Source: Sweltsa coloradensis (Eukaryota; Arthropoda; Insecta; Plecoptera; Chloroperlidae). From it: a stretch of DNA of 64,000 bases. Position 1 is the first letter of the stretch. Each line of letters opens with the position of its first letter. A model generated the notes under the pieces. That model was not told where the DNA came from. It searched no databases and saw only the letters and a list, made by a program, of their open reading frames with translations. Where the stretch lies: assembly GCA_024449915.1 (NCBI GenBank), contig JAMZAV010006208.1:26501-90500 (forward strand), in the 5' to 3' direction. The position numbers were made by a program, and so were the translations under genes. Positions 31,841 to 42,967 of the stretch are shown here, in pieces.

Positions 31841-31913
31841 GACTACACCGGGGTTTGAACCCGAGGACCTTAGCTTACCGGGCTATGCTCCTTACCAACT
31901 AGCTATTGCGGCC
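31841..31913 (-). repeat. tRNA-like sequence, left arm (copy B)
   Basis: Minus-strand cloverleaf-like unit with B box GGTTTGAACC (as read on +) and CCGGTAA anticodon loop; small insertions relative to copy A. Confidence 0.55.
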
Positions 31914-31987
31914 ACCCAATTTAAAACTGGTCTAATTTTTGGTCTGTTTGTAACATTGTTAATAAAAGTGTTCACCCTTAAATTGGT

Positions 31988-32063
31988 GGCCCGCATAGCC
32001 TTCAGATTGGTAAGAGCATAGCTCCGGTAAGATAAGAGGTCCCGGGTTCAAAACCCGGTTAGT
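31988..32063 (+). repeat. tRNA-like sequence, right arm (copy B)
   Basis: Opposite orientation to the left arm; GGTCCCGGGTTCAAAACCCGG B-box region with one extra base. Confidence 0.55.
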
Positions 32064-32086
32064 CACTTTTTTAATTTCTGTTAAAT

Positions 32087-32131
32087 TACTAACATAACAG
32101 CGTCATAGTCGCCTACTATAAAGCCAAGTTA

Positions 32132-32166
<35 letters not shown>

Positions 32167-32235
32167 TAAACATATATATATATATATGTTTAAACTTGGC
32201 TTTATAGTAGGCGACTATGACGCTGTTATGTTAGT
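32087..32235. mobile_element. AT-cored palindrome, MITE-like (copy B)
   Basis: Left arm 32087-32134 and right arm 32188-32235 are reverse complements apart from one missing A. Outer bases TACTAACATAACAGCGTC; core is (AT)n with an internal AGTTTAAACAT. As RNA or single-stranded DNA it would form a 47-48-bp hairpin. No transposase is present, so it would be non-autonomous. Confidence 0.75.
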
Positions 32236-32263
32236 ACTTTAGACAGAAATTAAAAGAGCATAG

Positions 32264-32605
32264 CCCAGGTAAGCTAATGTCCCGGGTTCAAACCCCGGTG
32301 TAGTCACTTTTTTTAATTTTCTGTCTTATAGACCTTATATATATAATATATATATCAGTTATAAACTTACTAATAAACTACATGTTTCATAGGGGAGCAA
32401 TATGTGAAACTAACGGTTGACGTCACCCCTTAAACCTAACACAAACAACCACAAACAAATCTATAGATCTGAAATAATATGAACCCTACCGCTCTGTCCT
32501 ACTACCCGTGGCGGTTATAAACAGCATGGGATTTTCCTCCCAATCCCTAGGCTAGATTGGCTTTATTATGAACATGACGTTGATGCGCCTCCTTAATCCA
32601 AAAAA
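32264..32605 (+). repeat. tRNA-like 3' half and two hcSINE 3' fragments (copy B)
   Basis: tRNA-like piece 32264-32307 after the palindrome, hybrid 3' module 32383-32445, and hcSINE 3' part 32478-32605, as in copy A. Confidence 0.6.
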
Positions 32606-33363
32606 AAAATAACCTAAACTAAGTTATTTATTCGAAACGCTTTAATACAAAAAATGTACATAATTGAAGAAAATTTCCAGTTTTCGTTGAATGAAAAAGA
32701 AAATTGGAAATGAGTGTGAGTGGTAAATATTCCACCAACCTCTACCTATTAATCAGCCACGGAAATGATAGGGGATGCATGTCTGACAGCTCTACCCTGG
32801 GGCGGATACACACCGCAGATAGTTAAAAGAAAGTTTTAAGCGATGGTACGGACTTAGCATAAAAGATTTGACTTACTTTTAAGTTGATGTTCTTCGGAGC
32901 AAGGGCGGAGGGTGAGCCCGTCTTCTCAAGGCAGCCGCCAGTGTGGAGTCAGTAAGATGGAACACCCGTACACCCCGTGAGAGTCATGCGAAATCTCGTA
33001 AATCGCCGAGATAATAAATATTAAAGCACGAGAAGAAAGAAAAACGAGAAACACTGTGGCGATGGATCAAAAGAATCGCATTGCAAGCTAGATAAGTTTC
33101 AAAGAAAGTATTAACGATAGGACGGGAAGAAAGAAACGTTCAATTACGGTGAGCGACTGTCAAAGAACTCGTATCAAAGAGGCGAATAATGATTCAATGT
33201 TCAAAATTGCTAATAGAAACAGTTCAGAATGAACGTCATGTAAGTGTAACTCGAAGGGACAATCACATTTATAAAATGAAGAAGGCCTTAACTGCCTTTC
33301 TTAACATTTAAAATTGAGTTTTTACAGACCAATGACGGTGATGATTTATTTTTACATGATTTT

Positions 33364-33680
33364 CTCTGTCTGGGCCGGGGTAGAGAGAAAAAGCCCAGAC
33401 GATGGCTCTGATAATCGTAAAGGCGAGGAAAGAGATGAGAGTCCATCTCGCATAGTATGTATGTTAGGAGTGTGTTTGACTCCCCGAAACTAGAGCGGAG
33501 CTCTGGCAATCGTATTCAGGGACACCTCCCCCTTCCCTAGACAACTCCCCGACGACGACATACGACGCGTCCGCGAGACGTGAGAACCGACCTTTTCAAA
33601 AAACTCCCCCCGATACACCCACGGATGAGAATGGTGGCATTATGATCATAACCGGTTGGACGCGCCCGAAACCTGATGAA
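33364..33680 (+). repeat. hcSINE, internally shortened (copy B)
   Basis: Same internal deletion as copy A; the head has a local GAGAAAAA insertion. Confidence 0.75.
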
Positions 33681-33957
33681 TACCAAAATGATATGTGGAA
33701 GGTAACTAAATCATTATGGTCATTTTGTTTGCCTTGTCGCCACAGCAGGATGGTGGGATCATACTAATAAATCCAGTTTTTCTTTTCGTTTTGCATTAGT
33801 GAAGTTTTTCGTTTCTTTGTTTCTTTTCGGTTCGTTTCTCCCCACGTTTATAATTGCGTTAAAAATTAATGAAAAATAAATATATTTAAATTTGTTTACC
33901 AAAATTATTTGTCTTATATGCATTGTTGTTGTAATATTACTATTTTATTCCTACCTT

Positions 33958-34350
33958 AACCGGCCGTTGGGGCCGGGGTCGAATTGGCCCAGAGCCATGT
34001 GCTCTGCTAATCGTTCAAAAGGCGATTCAAAGAGGAAAAAGTCCACCTCGCAAACATCAGCTGGAAAGAGCGAGGTATCGTACTCCCCGAAACTAAGAGG
34101 CTAGCTCTGGCAATCGTCGTCGTAGGACCTTTGTCCTTCCTTGACGATCCCCCGGCGACGATGACAATGGAACACAACGAACGATGACAAAGACGATGAC
34201 GACCGCGAAGTGAGAAACCCCCTTCCTCCCCTTACCCGTGGCTGGTTCTGACCAGCAGGGGCCCCTCCACCCCCCACCACTAGGTAAGAGTGGTCATTAT
34301 GACCCTAACGGTTGGACGCGGCCTTAGATCAAACCAAACAAAACAAAAAA
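33958..34350 (+). repeat. hcSINE, full length (copy B)
   Basis: Keeps the long GAC tract (ACACAACGAACGATGAC) that copy A lacks. Confidence 0.85.
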
Positions 34351-34351
34351 A

Positions 34352-34475
34352 GCCTTACACCGTGGTGGTTTCTGAACATAGCATGGGCCCCCTCCTCCCC
34401 TTTATCCCTTAGGCTAGAGTTGTGTGCATTATGACCAAACGGTTGATGCGTACTTAATCGAAATGAACAAAAACA
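34352..34475 (+). repeat. hcSINE 3' fragment (copy B)
   Basis: As copy A; 3' module ATGACCAAACGGTTGATGCG. Confidence 0.7.
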
Positions 34476-34534
34476 AATCTAACCTTAAGATGTTGCCACG
34501 GCTTGATCTGTCCCAACCATATTAAAGTACTCCT

Positions 34535-34855
34535 ATCCATATGAAACGGACGACAAACTTTCGTAAATTCCTCATCATGTAATCTACTTACAAAAATTAA
34601 ATTCCATAATAAACATTTCATTTATTTATTTATGTTCCATTTACATTAAATAACTTTTTTTCTATTTTTGACTTTTATTTTGTTTTGACGATTGCGAGCA
34701 TCAACATTTTTTTTATTATATATACATTTACAAAAACAAACTAATTCATCAAACAACACCATTAACTCAATCCCTCATCAATCTCCAATCTCACATGCGG
34801 CGCTATATGACATAACCGGTTTTGATAGCGCCCTCAGGTTTCTCACGGTCCGTTA
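34535..34855 (+). repeat. LINE 3' tail (copy B)
   Basis: Diverged start (CATATGAAACGGACGACAAAC) and end with inserted bases (CACGGTCCGTTAG). Confidence 0.75.
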
Positions 34856-35197
34856 GTTCTTCGGCGTTAACTGCTTTTACAATGTTAAATGTTCCACTTA
34901 AAAATACCCGCTGATCATCAAATCCCAGCTAAATTCACATTCAGTGAGGACAGCTTTTTGACCTTTAATTTTCATCAAAAAAATCTATTTTGGAAGGCTG
35001 TTCAGAATAGATGACCGCATGTCCCCCCGCTATCAAAGCACATTTGGAATTTCAAATAATTATTGTCTTCTAACAAAATTGGCAAATTACTACAAATTTA
35101 CAAGTTGTGGTGTCATATTTACGGTGAGATAATAAGAAAAGTCGGGCAATATTTGGAAAATTTGATTGAATACGCATTTTGCACATATTTATCAACA

Positions 35198-35605
35198 TTT
35201 TGGCCCCGTCTGGACCGTGGGGTTGATTGAATTGGCCCCCGAGCATGGCTATTGCTAATCGCAAAAGGCGATTCAAGAGAAAAAGTCCACCTCGCAAACA
35301 TCAGTAGTATAAAGGGGTAGTATTTTACTTCCCGAAAATAGAGGCGAGCTCTGGCAATCCTCGTCGCTGCGGAATTCTTTACCCCCTTCCCCCCGTCTGG
35401 GCCGGGGTAGAATGGCCCCAGTGAGCCATGGCCTGTTATAATCGTAAAAGGCGATTCGATCCGTAACAGATGAGAAAAAGTCCACCTCGCACAAAACATC
35501 AGCTTAGAAAGAGCGGAGAATCTTACTCCCCGAAACTAGAGGCGAGCTCTGGCAATCGGTCGTCTGGGGTCCTTGTCCCCTTTCCTTGACTGACCCCGGC
35601 GACTT
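35198..35605 (+). repeat. Two fused hcSINE 5' parts (copy B)
   Basis: Same C-run join near 35390 and same fusion to the tRNA-like unit as copy A. Confidence 0.75.
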
Positions 35606-35681
35606 TTGTGTGGCTCGTTGCGTCTTGTGTTAGCGTAGTCTGCATCCATGCAGGAAGTCCAGGGTCGATTCCGTCAAAGTC
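35601..35681 (+). repeat. tRNA-like sequence (copy B)
   Basis: Single D arm; GGGTCGATTCC B box has lost one T relative to copy A. Confidence 0.55.
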
Positions 35682-35709
35682 AGAAAGTTTTTTAATTCTG
35701 ATTTGGACT

Positions 35710-36450
35710 ATAACAAATTGCGTAGTGTGATGCCCACATTGACTAACAAAATTCGTCCACTATACGCTCGACTCTCACGTAGAGAATTACTTCTCTTCAT
35801 CATCCATTTTTTTTGCCCTTATTTATACACTTAGAAAACAATTAACACAAACATACCTGACATTCACTTTTCATTTTCCTTTCATTCACAGGGGCGCAAT
35901 ATGACCTAACCGGTTGCAAGCGCCCTAGTCAAGAGCGCCCTAGTTTCTCACTATAAAAAAAAAAAAGAGGTGGTACTTGTCTAGGAATTCGATATAGGTC
36001 ATACACGCCTAACACACGGATATCTTCTTAACAAGAGAAAGGCGTTATTCCTCATATGTGACACATGTGATGTACCTTTAACCGTGCATCATATGCTAGC
36101 AGAATTGTGCCAAATATGATGCCTTGTGCACGCAATTTGTCTTTTCCCAATCATTATTGAAGAACTTCGATCATATGATAACGGCGACAAACTTTCTAAA
36201 ATTTCTCATCCATAGTAATCTATTAACAAAATTTATTCACATCTTACAAATTTCTTTCTTTTCTTTCTTTTCAATTTACATACATAACTTTTATTTGCTA
36301 TTAATGTATCATCTTCAATTTATTTTGTTATTTATACACTTAGAAAACAATCTAATCTCAACATACCTGCCATTAAATCTATTCATTTCCTTTCATTCAC
36401 AGGCGGCGAAATAGACCTAACCGCGTTGAAGCGCCCTAGTTCTCAAGTCG
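35710..36450 (+). repeat. LINE 3' part with nested LINE tail (copy B)
   Basis: Nested tail at about 35787-35966. It carries a local duplication (GCGCCCTAGTCAAGAGCGCC) absent from copy A. Confidence 0.8.
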
Positions 36451-36454
36451 TCAG

Positions 36455-36712
36455 TCGTACTCGTAAGTCCATCTAGTTTGTGTCTTAGGAGTTGTAAACG
36501 GGTGACTTTGGAGCCGTCCATTGCAACGAAGCAAATATAAATTCAGAGTTGTTCTGAAACAGGCTTGTTGATTCTGGCGTTATTCGCGGGTTGTTCGCAC
36601 TGTCCATACCACTGATTGCTATATTTCCTATTAAAAATATCGATCTTTGGTTGGTTATGCTCACTCGTCGATTGCGTCGGGGCCTACATAGTAGGGCTCA
36701 GTCGCCTTGATT
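36455..36712 (+). repeat. Repeat family C, 5' part (copy B)
   Basis: Matches 26087-26332. Confidence 0.6.
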
Positions 36713-37095
36713 ACCCGTCTGGCCCGGGAAGAATTGGCCCAGGCAGGTCTCTGTAATCGTAAAAGGCGATTCAATGAGAAAAAGTCCACTCGCAAACATC
36801 AGCTAGAAAGAGTGGAGCTATCTTACTACCCGAAACTTCGAGGCGAGCTCTGGCAATTGTCGTCGGGGACCTTGCCCCCTTCCCTTGGACGGACCCCTCG
36901 GGCGAAGAAGGACAATGACAAACGAACGAGACAAAGGACGATGACGACGCGACGTGAGAAAAAACCACCTTTCCTCCCCCTACCCGTGGCTGCGTTCTGA
37001 CCAGCATGGGCCCCTCCCCCCCCCCCCTTAGGAGAGTGGTGGCATTATGAACCTAACGGTTGACTGCGTCCTTAATCCAAATAACCCAAATACTC
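36713..37095 (+). repeat. hcSINE in repeat family C (copy B)
   Basis: Same insertion as in copy A; followed by the family C 3' part to 37150. Confidence 0.8.
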
Positions 37096-37171
37096 CCCCA
37101 CTGAAAATCAGTTATATAACTGAGTGGGTCAATTCTAAAATCCAATTTGTGTAGGTATTTTATGTTTTTTG

Positions 37172-37395
37172 TATGACAAAGGACAATTGACCACCCGAAC
37201 AATGACAAAGACGATGACGACCGCGGGGACCGCGACGTGAGAAAGAGAAACCCCCCTTCCTCCCACTTACCCGTGGCTGGTTTGACCAGTCATGCCCGGC
37301 AACTCCTCTCCCCCCCCCCCCCCTTTGGGTGAGAGTGGTGTATATGACCTAAAGGTTGAACGCGCTCCTTAAGCCAAATAATAATAATAAAAAAA
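37172..37395 (+). repeat. hcSINE, 5' truncated (copy B)
   Basis: Contains short repeats of 6-12 bases not present in copy A (GAGAAAGAGAAACC). Confidence 0.8.
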
Positions 37396-37534
37396 ATACA
37401 CCAAAGGCAGTTTATAGGTTAGTCTTCAAATGCTCTTAAAGTAGCGTAGTTGAAGTTGAACGTTTGTAACAAACAAAATCTCTACTTATTTTATAAAAAA
37501 TTAAAAAAATAACACTACAACACAAAAATTAATA

Positions 37535-37820
37535 ATATAACATGGCCCAGTGAATATAACACTTCACGTTGAAGCGCCCTAGATTTTCACTCGTCTTTAT
37601 TGATATTGGTTAATATGACCTTTAACTTGTGTTAGTGATGATGATTTCTATTGCTTAACGTCCAATAAGTTAAGCATCGCTATTCGGAGCGATTGAGTGG
37701 TGATAGATGCGATGAGCGCCGATTACAAAAAATCACCGTCTGCCTTACAAGCGGCTTTTTGAACACCACGTCCTCATGAAGTGGCATGCTTGGACTTGCG
37801 TCCTAATAGCTTGTACCCCC
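37535..37820. repeat. LINE 3' end (+) and tRNA-like remnant (-) (copy B)
   Basis: LINE end 37535-37595 and the tRNA-like block at about 37715-37820, both less clear than in copy A. Confidence 0.4.
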
Positions 37821-39931
37821 GCCGAACCGTCGTCGTTCGTAGCGTTGAAAATGTTGTTCCAACTTACCACATAGCCTAGGATACAGCAATTGCTTTTGAA
37901 AGTTACATTTTAAAGCCTGTACATTGGATTCTTAGCAATTTCACTTATCTCGAAATTTGTATCTACTTGAAAGTAGTAGCAAACCACCCACCAAGGTACA
38001 ATTTGTGTTTTGGTTTAGCTCTTATCTAGTGCCACGAGTATATTTGAAACACGATAACCAGGGGAAGGGATAAAGCCGAAATTATATGAAAAGAAGGTGA
38101 AATTAAACTGAAATTAGTTAATTTAACAATTTACATGACTGGCTGGTCTTAACGGAAGTTTATGTGGAGGGCTGATTGTTCGGATGACTTGGAGGATTAG
38201 GCCTTTAAATTGTCTACACAGGGCATAGCTTATGGGATTAGGTCCATTGATTACAAGAAAAGTTACAGTACGAACTGGACAGAATGTTATTGCTGGCATT
38301 CATATATCTTATAAATAATAACTGGGTAGAATTAAAAACTGACTGGGTGAATAAGATAATTAATTGACCATTTTGAGAATGGGTAGCGTACGAACTAAGC
38401 TTTTCTCATTTATATTTATTATATGGTTTTGAAGCAAATGAAGTTATAATTATCCGGAGAAAAAAGGTCCGATGGAGCGACTAGTGAGCAATCGTGTTTT
38501 AGCAAGATGGCAGCGGTAAAAGGGGATAGCTGCCGTCCACACTCTTGGCTAACATTGCATTGGACCAATCTTGAAAACCTACTTTTTCTGTGAAAACGTC
38601 AGTTACAAAAAGAAAATGATAAGAAACTATAGGTTGATACCTTGTGGTATAGTTAAAGTTTAAATCAGTAATGAAAATCTGTAAAGAATAAGTGATTTTT
38701 CCTAATGGGTACGTTCTTCTCAACGTACTGCCACCATTTCAAATTTACTAGCCGCCTATGATTTGTTTGCGTGCCCTAAATCTAAAACAAAGAGCATCAA
38801 TTACATAATCCCAGAGTATAAAATATCCTTGTAGTATAATATGCTTACTAATGCAAGCGCTGGACTAGTTAATTTGACAAAATGTAATGGCCATAGAGCT
38901 GTGAAAACTGAGGAGAAACAGCGCGGCCCGCCAATTGACGGCCGCCTAGTTGGCCTAGGGCCTAGGCCTACGCTTGCCAGTTCAACCATCCCTAGGTATC
39001 AAATGACTCGGCTAGAAGACAACTAATAATTTTTGTTTACTAAAATATAAATTTCAGAAAATAATTAACCAGTCTGTTATCCCAAAACTATCAATTTATT
39101 TCAATAAAATGGATAGGCTCCGTCAGCCTGTGTTGTCTAGGCGCTGTTGATCTCGCACCATTTACAGCCAAGTCGCCTAGGGCCTAGCCTAGGGCCTAAG
39201 CAAGAAGACGTGCAACAAACTCTGGCTTAAATAATAATATTCTGGCCAGACTTAATTTGTAATGGAGGCCATCACACCCTTCGAGCTCTATATTATTATT
39301 AAGAAGAGCCTAACACGAAATAATAAACAGTAGGCCCTAGGCTACTTGTGACACCGCACCAAAGCAAATCTAGGCCTAAAAATCTCGCGTGAACGGAGCT
39401 GACAAAGGCATTTAAATGTGCCAAAACCGAAGGGCGATATGAGGTTGAATCCATTTTTCATCGAGTGTATCTGGCTTACATATAAACACAGACATTAATT
39501 CGGTAGTGAATCGGCTAGATAAAATAATGTCTTCAACTATATGATTCCATTAAGAACCCTGCAACATCCACTGCCGAGACCCAAAAGTCAAGTTTAGATA
39601 ATACCTTTTAGGTAGTTTTGCTATGAGTAAATGCGTTGAGTGGTTGAAATGGATGGAAATCTATTTGGTTACTGAATTTTATTGCTTTCTAAAATTGCAA
39701 ATTTGGTGAACATAAAACAATCATAATATTTCTTAGTATTTTCGTAGACTGACCGATTCACAATTGCAGTTTTCCTTATCAGGGGGCACGTACCTATCCC
39801 GAATTCTCTAGTTCCTCACTCGCGCGCCAGAGAGCCATACTGCTTCCTTGTTTCCTCGGATAGTGTTGGTCCCGTTCCGAGTTCCACATTATCTAAAACT
39901 TAAATCGGAAATTAATCATGACAAACGTTTG

Positions 39932-40552
39932 TATTAGAGATTTGCCCTATGACACATCAAAGGTTTACTTTAGGTATTCACAGATGGCTACCAAAATTGA
40001 CAACAAGGTTGGAAGTGCTTTTTATTGCTCCCACCTGGTTAATGCTGAAACGTTTCAGGCTAAGCGACGTTGTGCTTCAGTTGCCACTGCCAGAGTATTC
40101 GCCATCCGTGAAGCCTCTTATAATACATTCTACGCTGTCGTTGTGGAGCTAGAGAATACCTTTTGGTTAGATAGTTTAAGTTCACTTCAAGCTATAGAAC
40201 TCAATTTATTCAAGTCATAATTTGGTACAAGAATCCAATTCCTATTTAGAAAAACTAACCTCTAAGGGTTATATAATAGAGTTTTGCTGGATACCTGGAC
40301 ACGTGAGGCATAGAGGGAAATGAAATAATGCAACACGCCTGATATGGGCTTGCAAGGAGGCTTCCCAGCGTCGCGGACGCTTGATTTCAATCTAGTTCCC
40401 GCTTCCAGCTGTCAAGAGTTGGATTCAAGCAAAGATTGTTGGATTGGCGACAAGCTTACTTGGGATGTGTTGCAAAATAAACAAATTGCGTAGTGTGGGA
40501 TGCACCCCACATTGGCGGCCTAACAAAATTCGTACCACACTACCGTTCTTCG
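39932..40552 (+). pseudogene. Truncated LINE: RNase H region, part 1
   Basis: Parallels 11155-11740. It starts at TAGAGATTTGCC, then ACATCAAAGGTTTACTTTAGG (RNase H start) and ACAAGGTTGGAAGTGC. Frames of 100 and 67 codons read pieces of RNase H in different phases (KIDNKVGSAFYCSH, FRLSDVV, DSLSSLQAIELN), so the domain is broken by indels. It continues past the GGACACGTGAGGCATAGAGG (PGHVG) block to AACAAAATTCGT. An hcSINE then interrupts it. Confidence 0.8.
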
Positions 40553-40934
40553 ACTGGCCCAGAGCATGGGCCTCTGCATATCGCGCTAAAAGGCGATTCA
40601 AGAGAAAAGTCTCACACTCTCAAACATCACCTAGAAAGAGCGGACTATCCTTACGCCCCGAAACTAGAGGCGCCCGAGCTACTGGCAATCGTCGTCGGCG
40701 GACCTTGCCCCCTCCCTTGACGATCCCCCCCGGCGACGATCGACAATGACACAACGAACGCATGAACAAATTACGATGACTACCGCGACGTGAGAAACCC
40801 CCATTCCTCCCTTACCCGTGCGCTCGCGTCTGACCAGCCCATGGGCCCCTCCTCCCCACCCCTCCCCCCCCTAGGTTAGAGAGGGTTGCATTATGACCTA
40901 ACGGTTGACGCGTCCTTAATCCAAAAAACCAAAT
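40553..40934 (+). repeat. hcSINE inserted in the LINE
   Basis: Complete from GGCCCAGAGCATGGG through the 3' module and AATCCAAAAAACC. LINE sequence resumes with GACTCTCACGCTAGAGAAAG, which in other LINE copies directly follows the left flank. Confidence 0.85.
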
Positions 40935-41094
40935 CTGACTCTCACGCTAGAGAAAGAGGTGGTATTGCTAGACTTCGTTATAGGGCACACACGGCCAAAC
41001 CCCCCACACGGATTTATCTTAACCAGAGAAAAGGTTATTCCCATATGTGGCCACATGTGATGTACCTTTAACGATACATATATGTTAGCAGAAT
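40935..41094 (+). repeat. Truncated LINE, part 2
   Basis: CTCTCACG...GAGGTGGTATTG, CACATGTGATGTACC and TATGTTAGCAGAAT; interrupted by the G/T tract. Confidence 0.8.
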
Positions 41095-41822
41095 TTTTTG
41101 TGTGTTTTTCTTTGGTAGGTGTCTTTTTTTTTTTCTTGGTGTTATTTTTTGGTGTTATTGTTGTGTTTTTCTGTGTTTTTGCCTATAGGTTGTGTCTTTC
41201 TTTGGGGTTGTGTTATTTTGTGCGGGGTGTGGTTGGAGTTTGTCTGGTTGCTATTTCGTGTGTGGTTTAGATTTGTTATGTTGTTGTGTATTGGTGGATG
41301 GTTACTATGTGTAAATTGTTTTTTTGTGTTGTATAGTATAATGTTTTGGTTGGGCCCTATGTGTTTTTGGGTTTGGCATGTGTCTGTTTGTTTGGTTTGA
41401 TTATTTTGTTTCTTGGTTGCCTTGGGCCCTTTAATTGGTTATGTTTGTATTGAGTATTTTGGTTAATTTGGTGGTTTTTGGTACATTTCTGTGTTTGGTT
41501 ACATTTGTTTGTTTGTGGGTAATTTGGATATGTCGTATTTGTTTGCTTGTTATTACAATTCTTTGTTGTGTATTTTTGGTTTGTGTGTTGTGTCTATTTT
41601 ATGTTTTAATTTATTTTATTGTCTTTGGTTTTTCCGGTGTGTTTTTTTTGTCAGTTTCTTGGGTTTGTGTGTATTTTGGTTTTATTTTAGTTTTTCTTGT
41701 GTGTGGGGTTTTGTGTTTGTGGTATTTGTTTGTGGTGATTGGTTATTTGGTCGTTGTTTTGTGTATGTGTTGTTTTTGTACTGTGTGATTATGTGTGTTG
41801 TTTGTTGTCTTTTACGTTTTTA
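41095..41822 (+). other. 728-bp G+T-rich tract inside a LINE
   Basis: Sampled lines are roughly 85 percent G+T on +, unlike anything else in the window. It separates GTTAGCAGAAT from CCAAATATGATGCC, which are adjacent in other LINE copies. Long frames (93-117 codons) exist because A is scarce and stop codons rare; their hydrophobic products are a composition effect. I recognise no protein, in the standard code or with TGA read as Trp. Confidence 0.75.
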
Positions 41823-42175
41823 CCAAATATGATGCCCCTTGCGCATGACAATTGATCTTCCCAATCATATGAAGAACTTCTATCATATGATAACGGCGAT
41901 CAAACTTTCCAAATTTCGTCACCAAAAGTAATCTATTAACCCCCAAAATTTAAGTAAACTTCATACACATTTCATTCTTTTATTTATTTTCATTTAATAC
42001 ATAAGTTTTATTTTGCTGATTACTTCTTCATCTTCAATTATTTTGTTATTTATACACTTAGAAAACAATCTAATCAGCAAACATACCTGCATAACTCTTC
42101 TAATTTACTTTCATTCACAGGCGCGCGCAATATGACCTAAACCGGTTGAGCCGCCCCCTAGTTCCACGTCGTCCG
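41823..42175 (+). repeat. Truncated LINE, part 3 (3' end)
   Basis: CCAAATATGATGCC, ATGATAACGGCGATCAAAC, full UTR, CGCGCAATATGACCTAAACC and TTCCACGTCGTC. Confidence 0.85.
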
Positions 42176-42349
42176 ATGCCAAAACTTTTTAATCGTTTCA
42201 ACAGGATTAAATATAATTTTGATTATTTTAGTCCACCACGTTTTAAAATTTAAGATTGCCAAATTTTTACTTGTTAACAGATAGCAAATGTTTTAAACGT
42301 AGGACGATTAAATCGATAACATATCAAAAGACACTATGAGACTGTTAAC

Positions 42350-42405
42350 CGACATGACAACATTAACAGTTGTGACGCGCCCCTTAAGTAAAATAAATCA
42401 TAAAA
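42350..42405 (+). repeat. hcSINE 3' remnant
   Basis: CAACATTAACAGTTGTGACG, GCGCCCCTTAAG and AAAATAAATC; weak. Confidence 0.35.
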
Positions 42406-42559
42406 CACTGGATATAAGCTTGCCGATGTGCGTGAAATATTGTGATGTACATTGTTCGACAGAATATTTAATGTAGGCACATAACAATCTTGAACGCAGT
42501 TAAACAACACCATTTTTCAATATTTAAAATACATTGTTATAGTTGTCTCAGTAACCATG

Positions 42560-42930
42560 ATCCGCGACTGGGTACGGGGTAGAATTAGGAATTAGGCCCC
42601 GGCATGGCTCCCTGGCTAACTAGAATAGGCGAGGAAAGAGATAATGGAAAAGAGATAAACTCCATTAGCAAACATCAGCTAATATTTAGGGGAGGATATT
42701 AGCGGTAGTCGTCATGAGAATCATCCCATTTCACTGAGACCTACATCCAACGACGACGACCATGAAAACAAGAACGATGACAAAGACGATGACCACGACG
42801 TTATATTTTCCCCATTTCCTCTTACTACCCGTGGCTGGTTCTGACCAGCACGCGTAGCAGTCTCTCAATAAGCTAACTTAAGTATCACATTATTACCTAA
42901 CGGTGGACGCCTCCTAATCCAAGTAAACCA
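42560..42930 (+). repeat. hcSINE, diverged, near full length
   Basis: Head duplicated in part (GAATTAGGAATTAGGCCCC). GGCTGGTTCTGACCAGC is intact; 3' module TTATTACCTAACGGTGGACG and tail AATCCAAGTAAACC. Confidence 0.75.
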
Positions 42931-42967
42931 AGATGGTATTGGTATTTTCGCCCCGCAAATTTAGCTC

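Larger units (their letters stand above)
29255..39740 (+). repeat. 10-kb tandem duplication, copy B
   Basis: Second copy of the unit, about 500 bp longer than copy A because of many small insertions, often repeats of the preceding 2-12 bases (for example GACCGCGGGGACCGCGACG at 37218-37236). Homology to copy A ends near 39740. Non-repeat parts are 29512-29874, 32606-33363, 34856-35197 and 37821-39740; none carries a recognisable gene. Confidence 0.9.

Noticed and set aside
41119..41832. Long hydrophobic frames in the G/T tract as membrane proteins
   Set aside because: A-poor sequence rarely forms stop codons and T-rich codons give Phe, Leu, Val and Cys; all three forward frames look alike.
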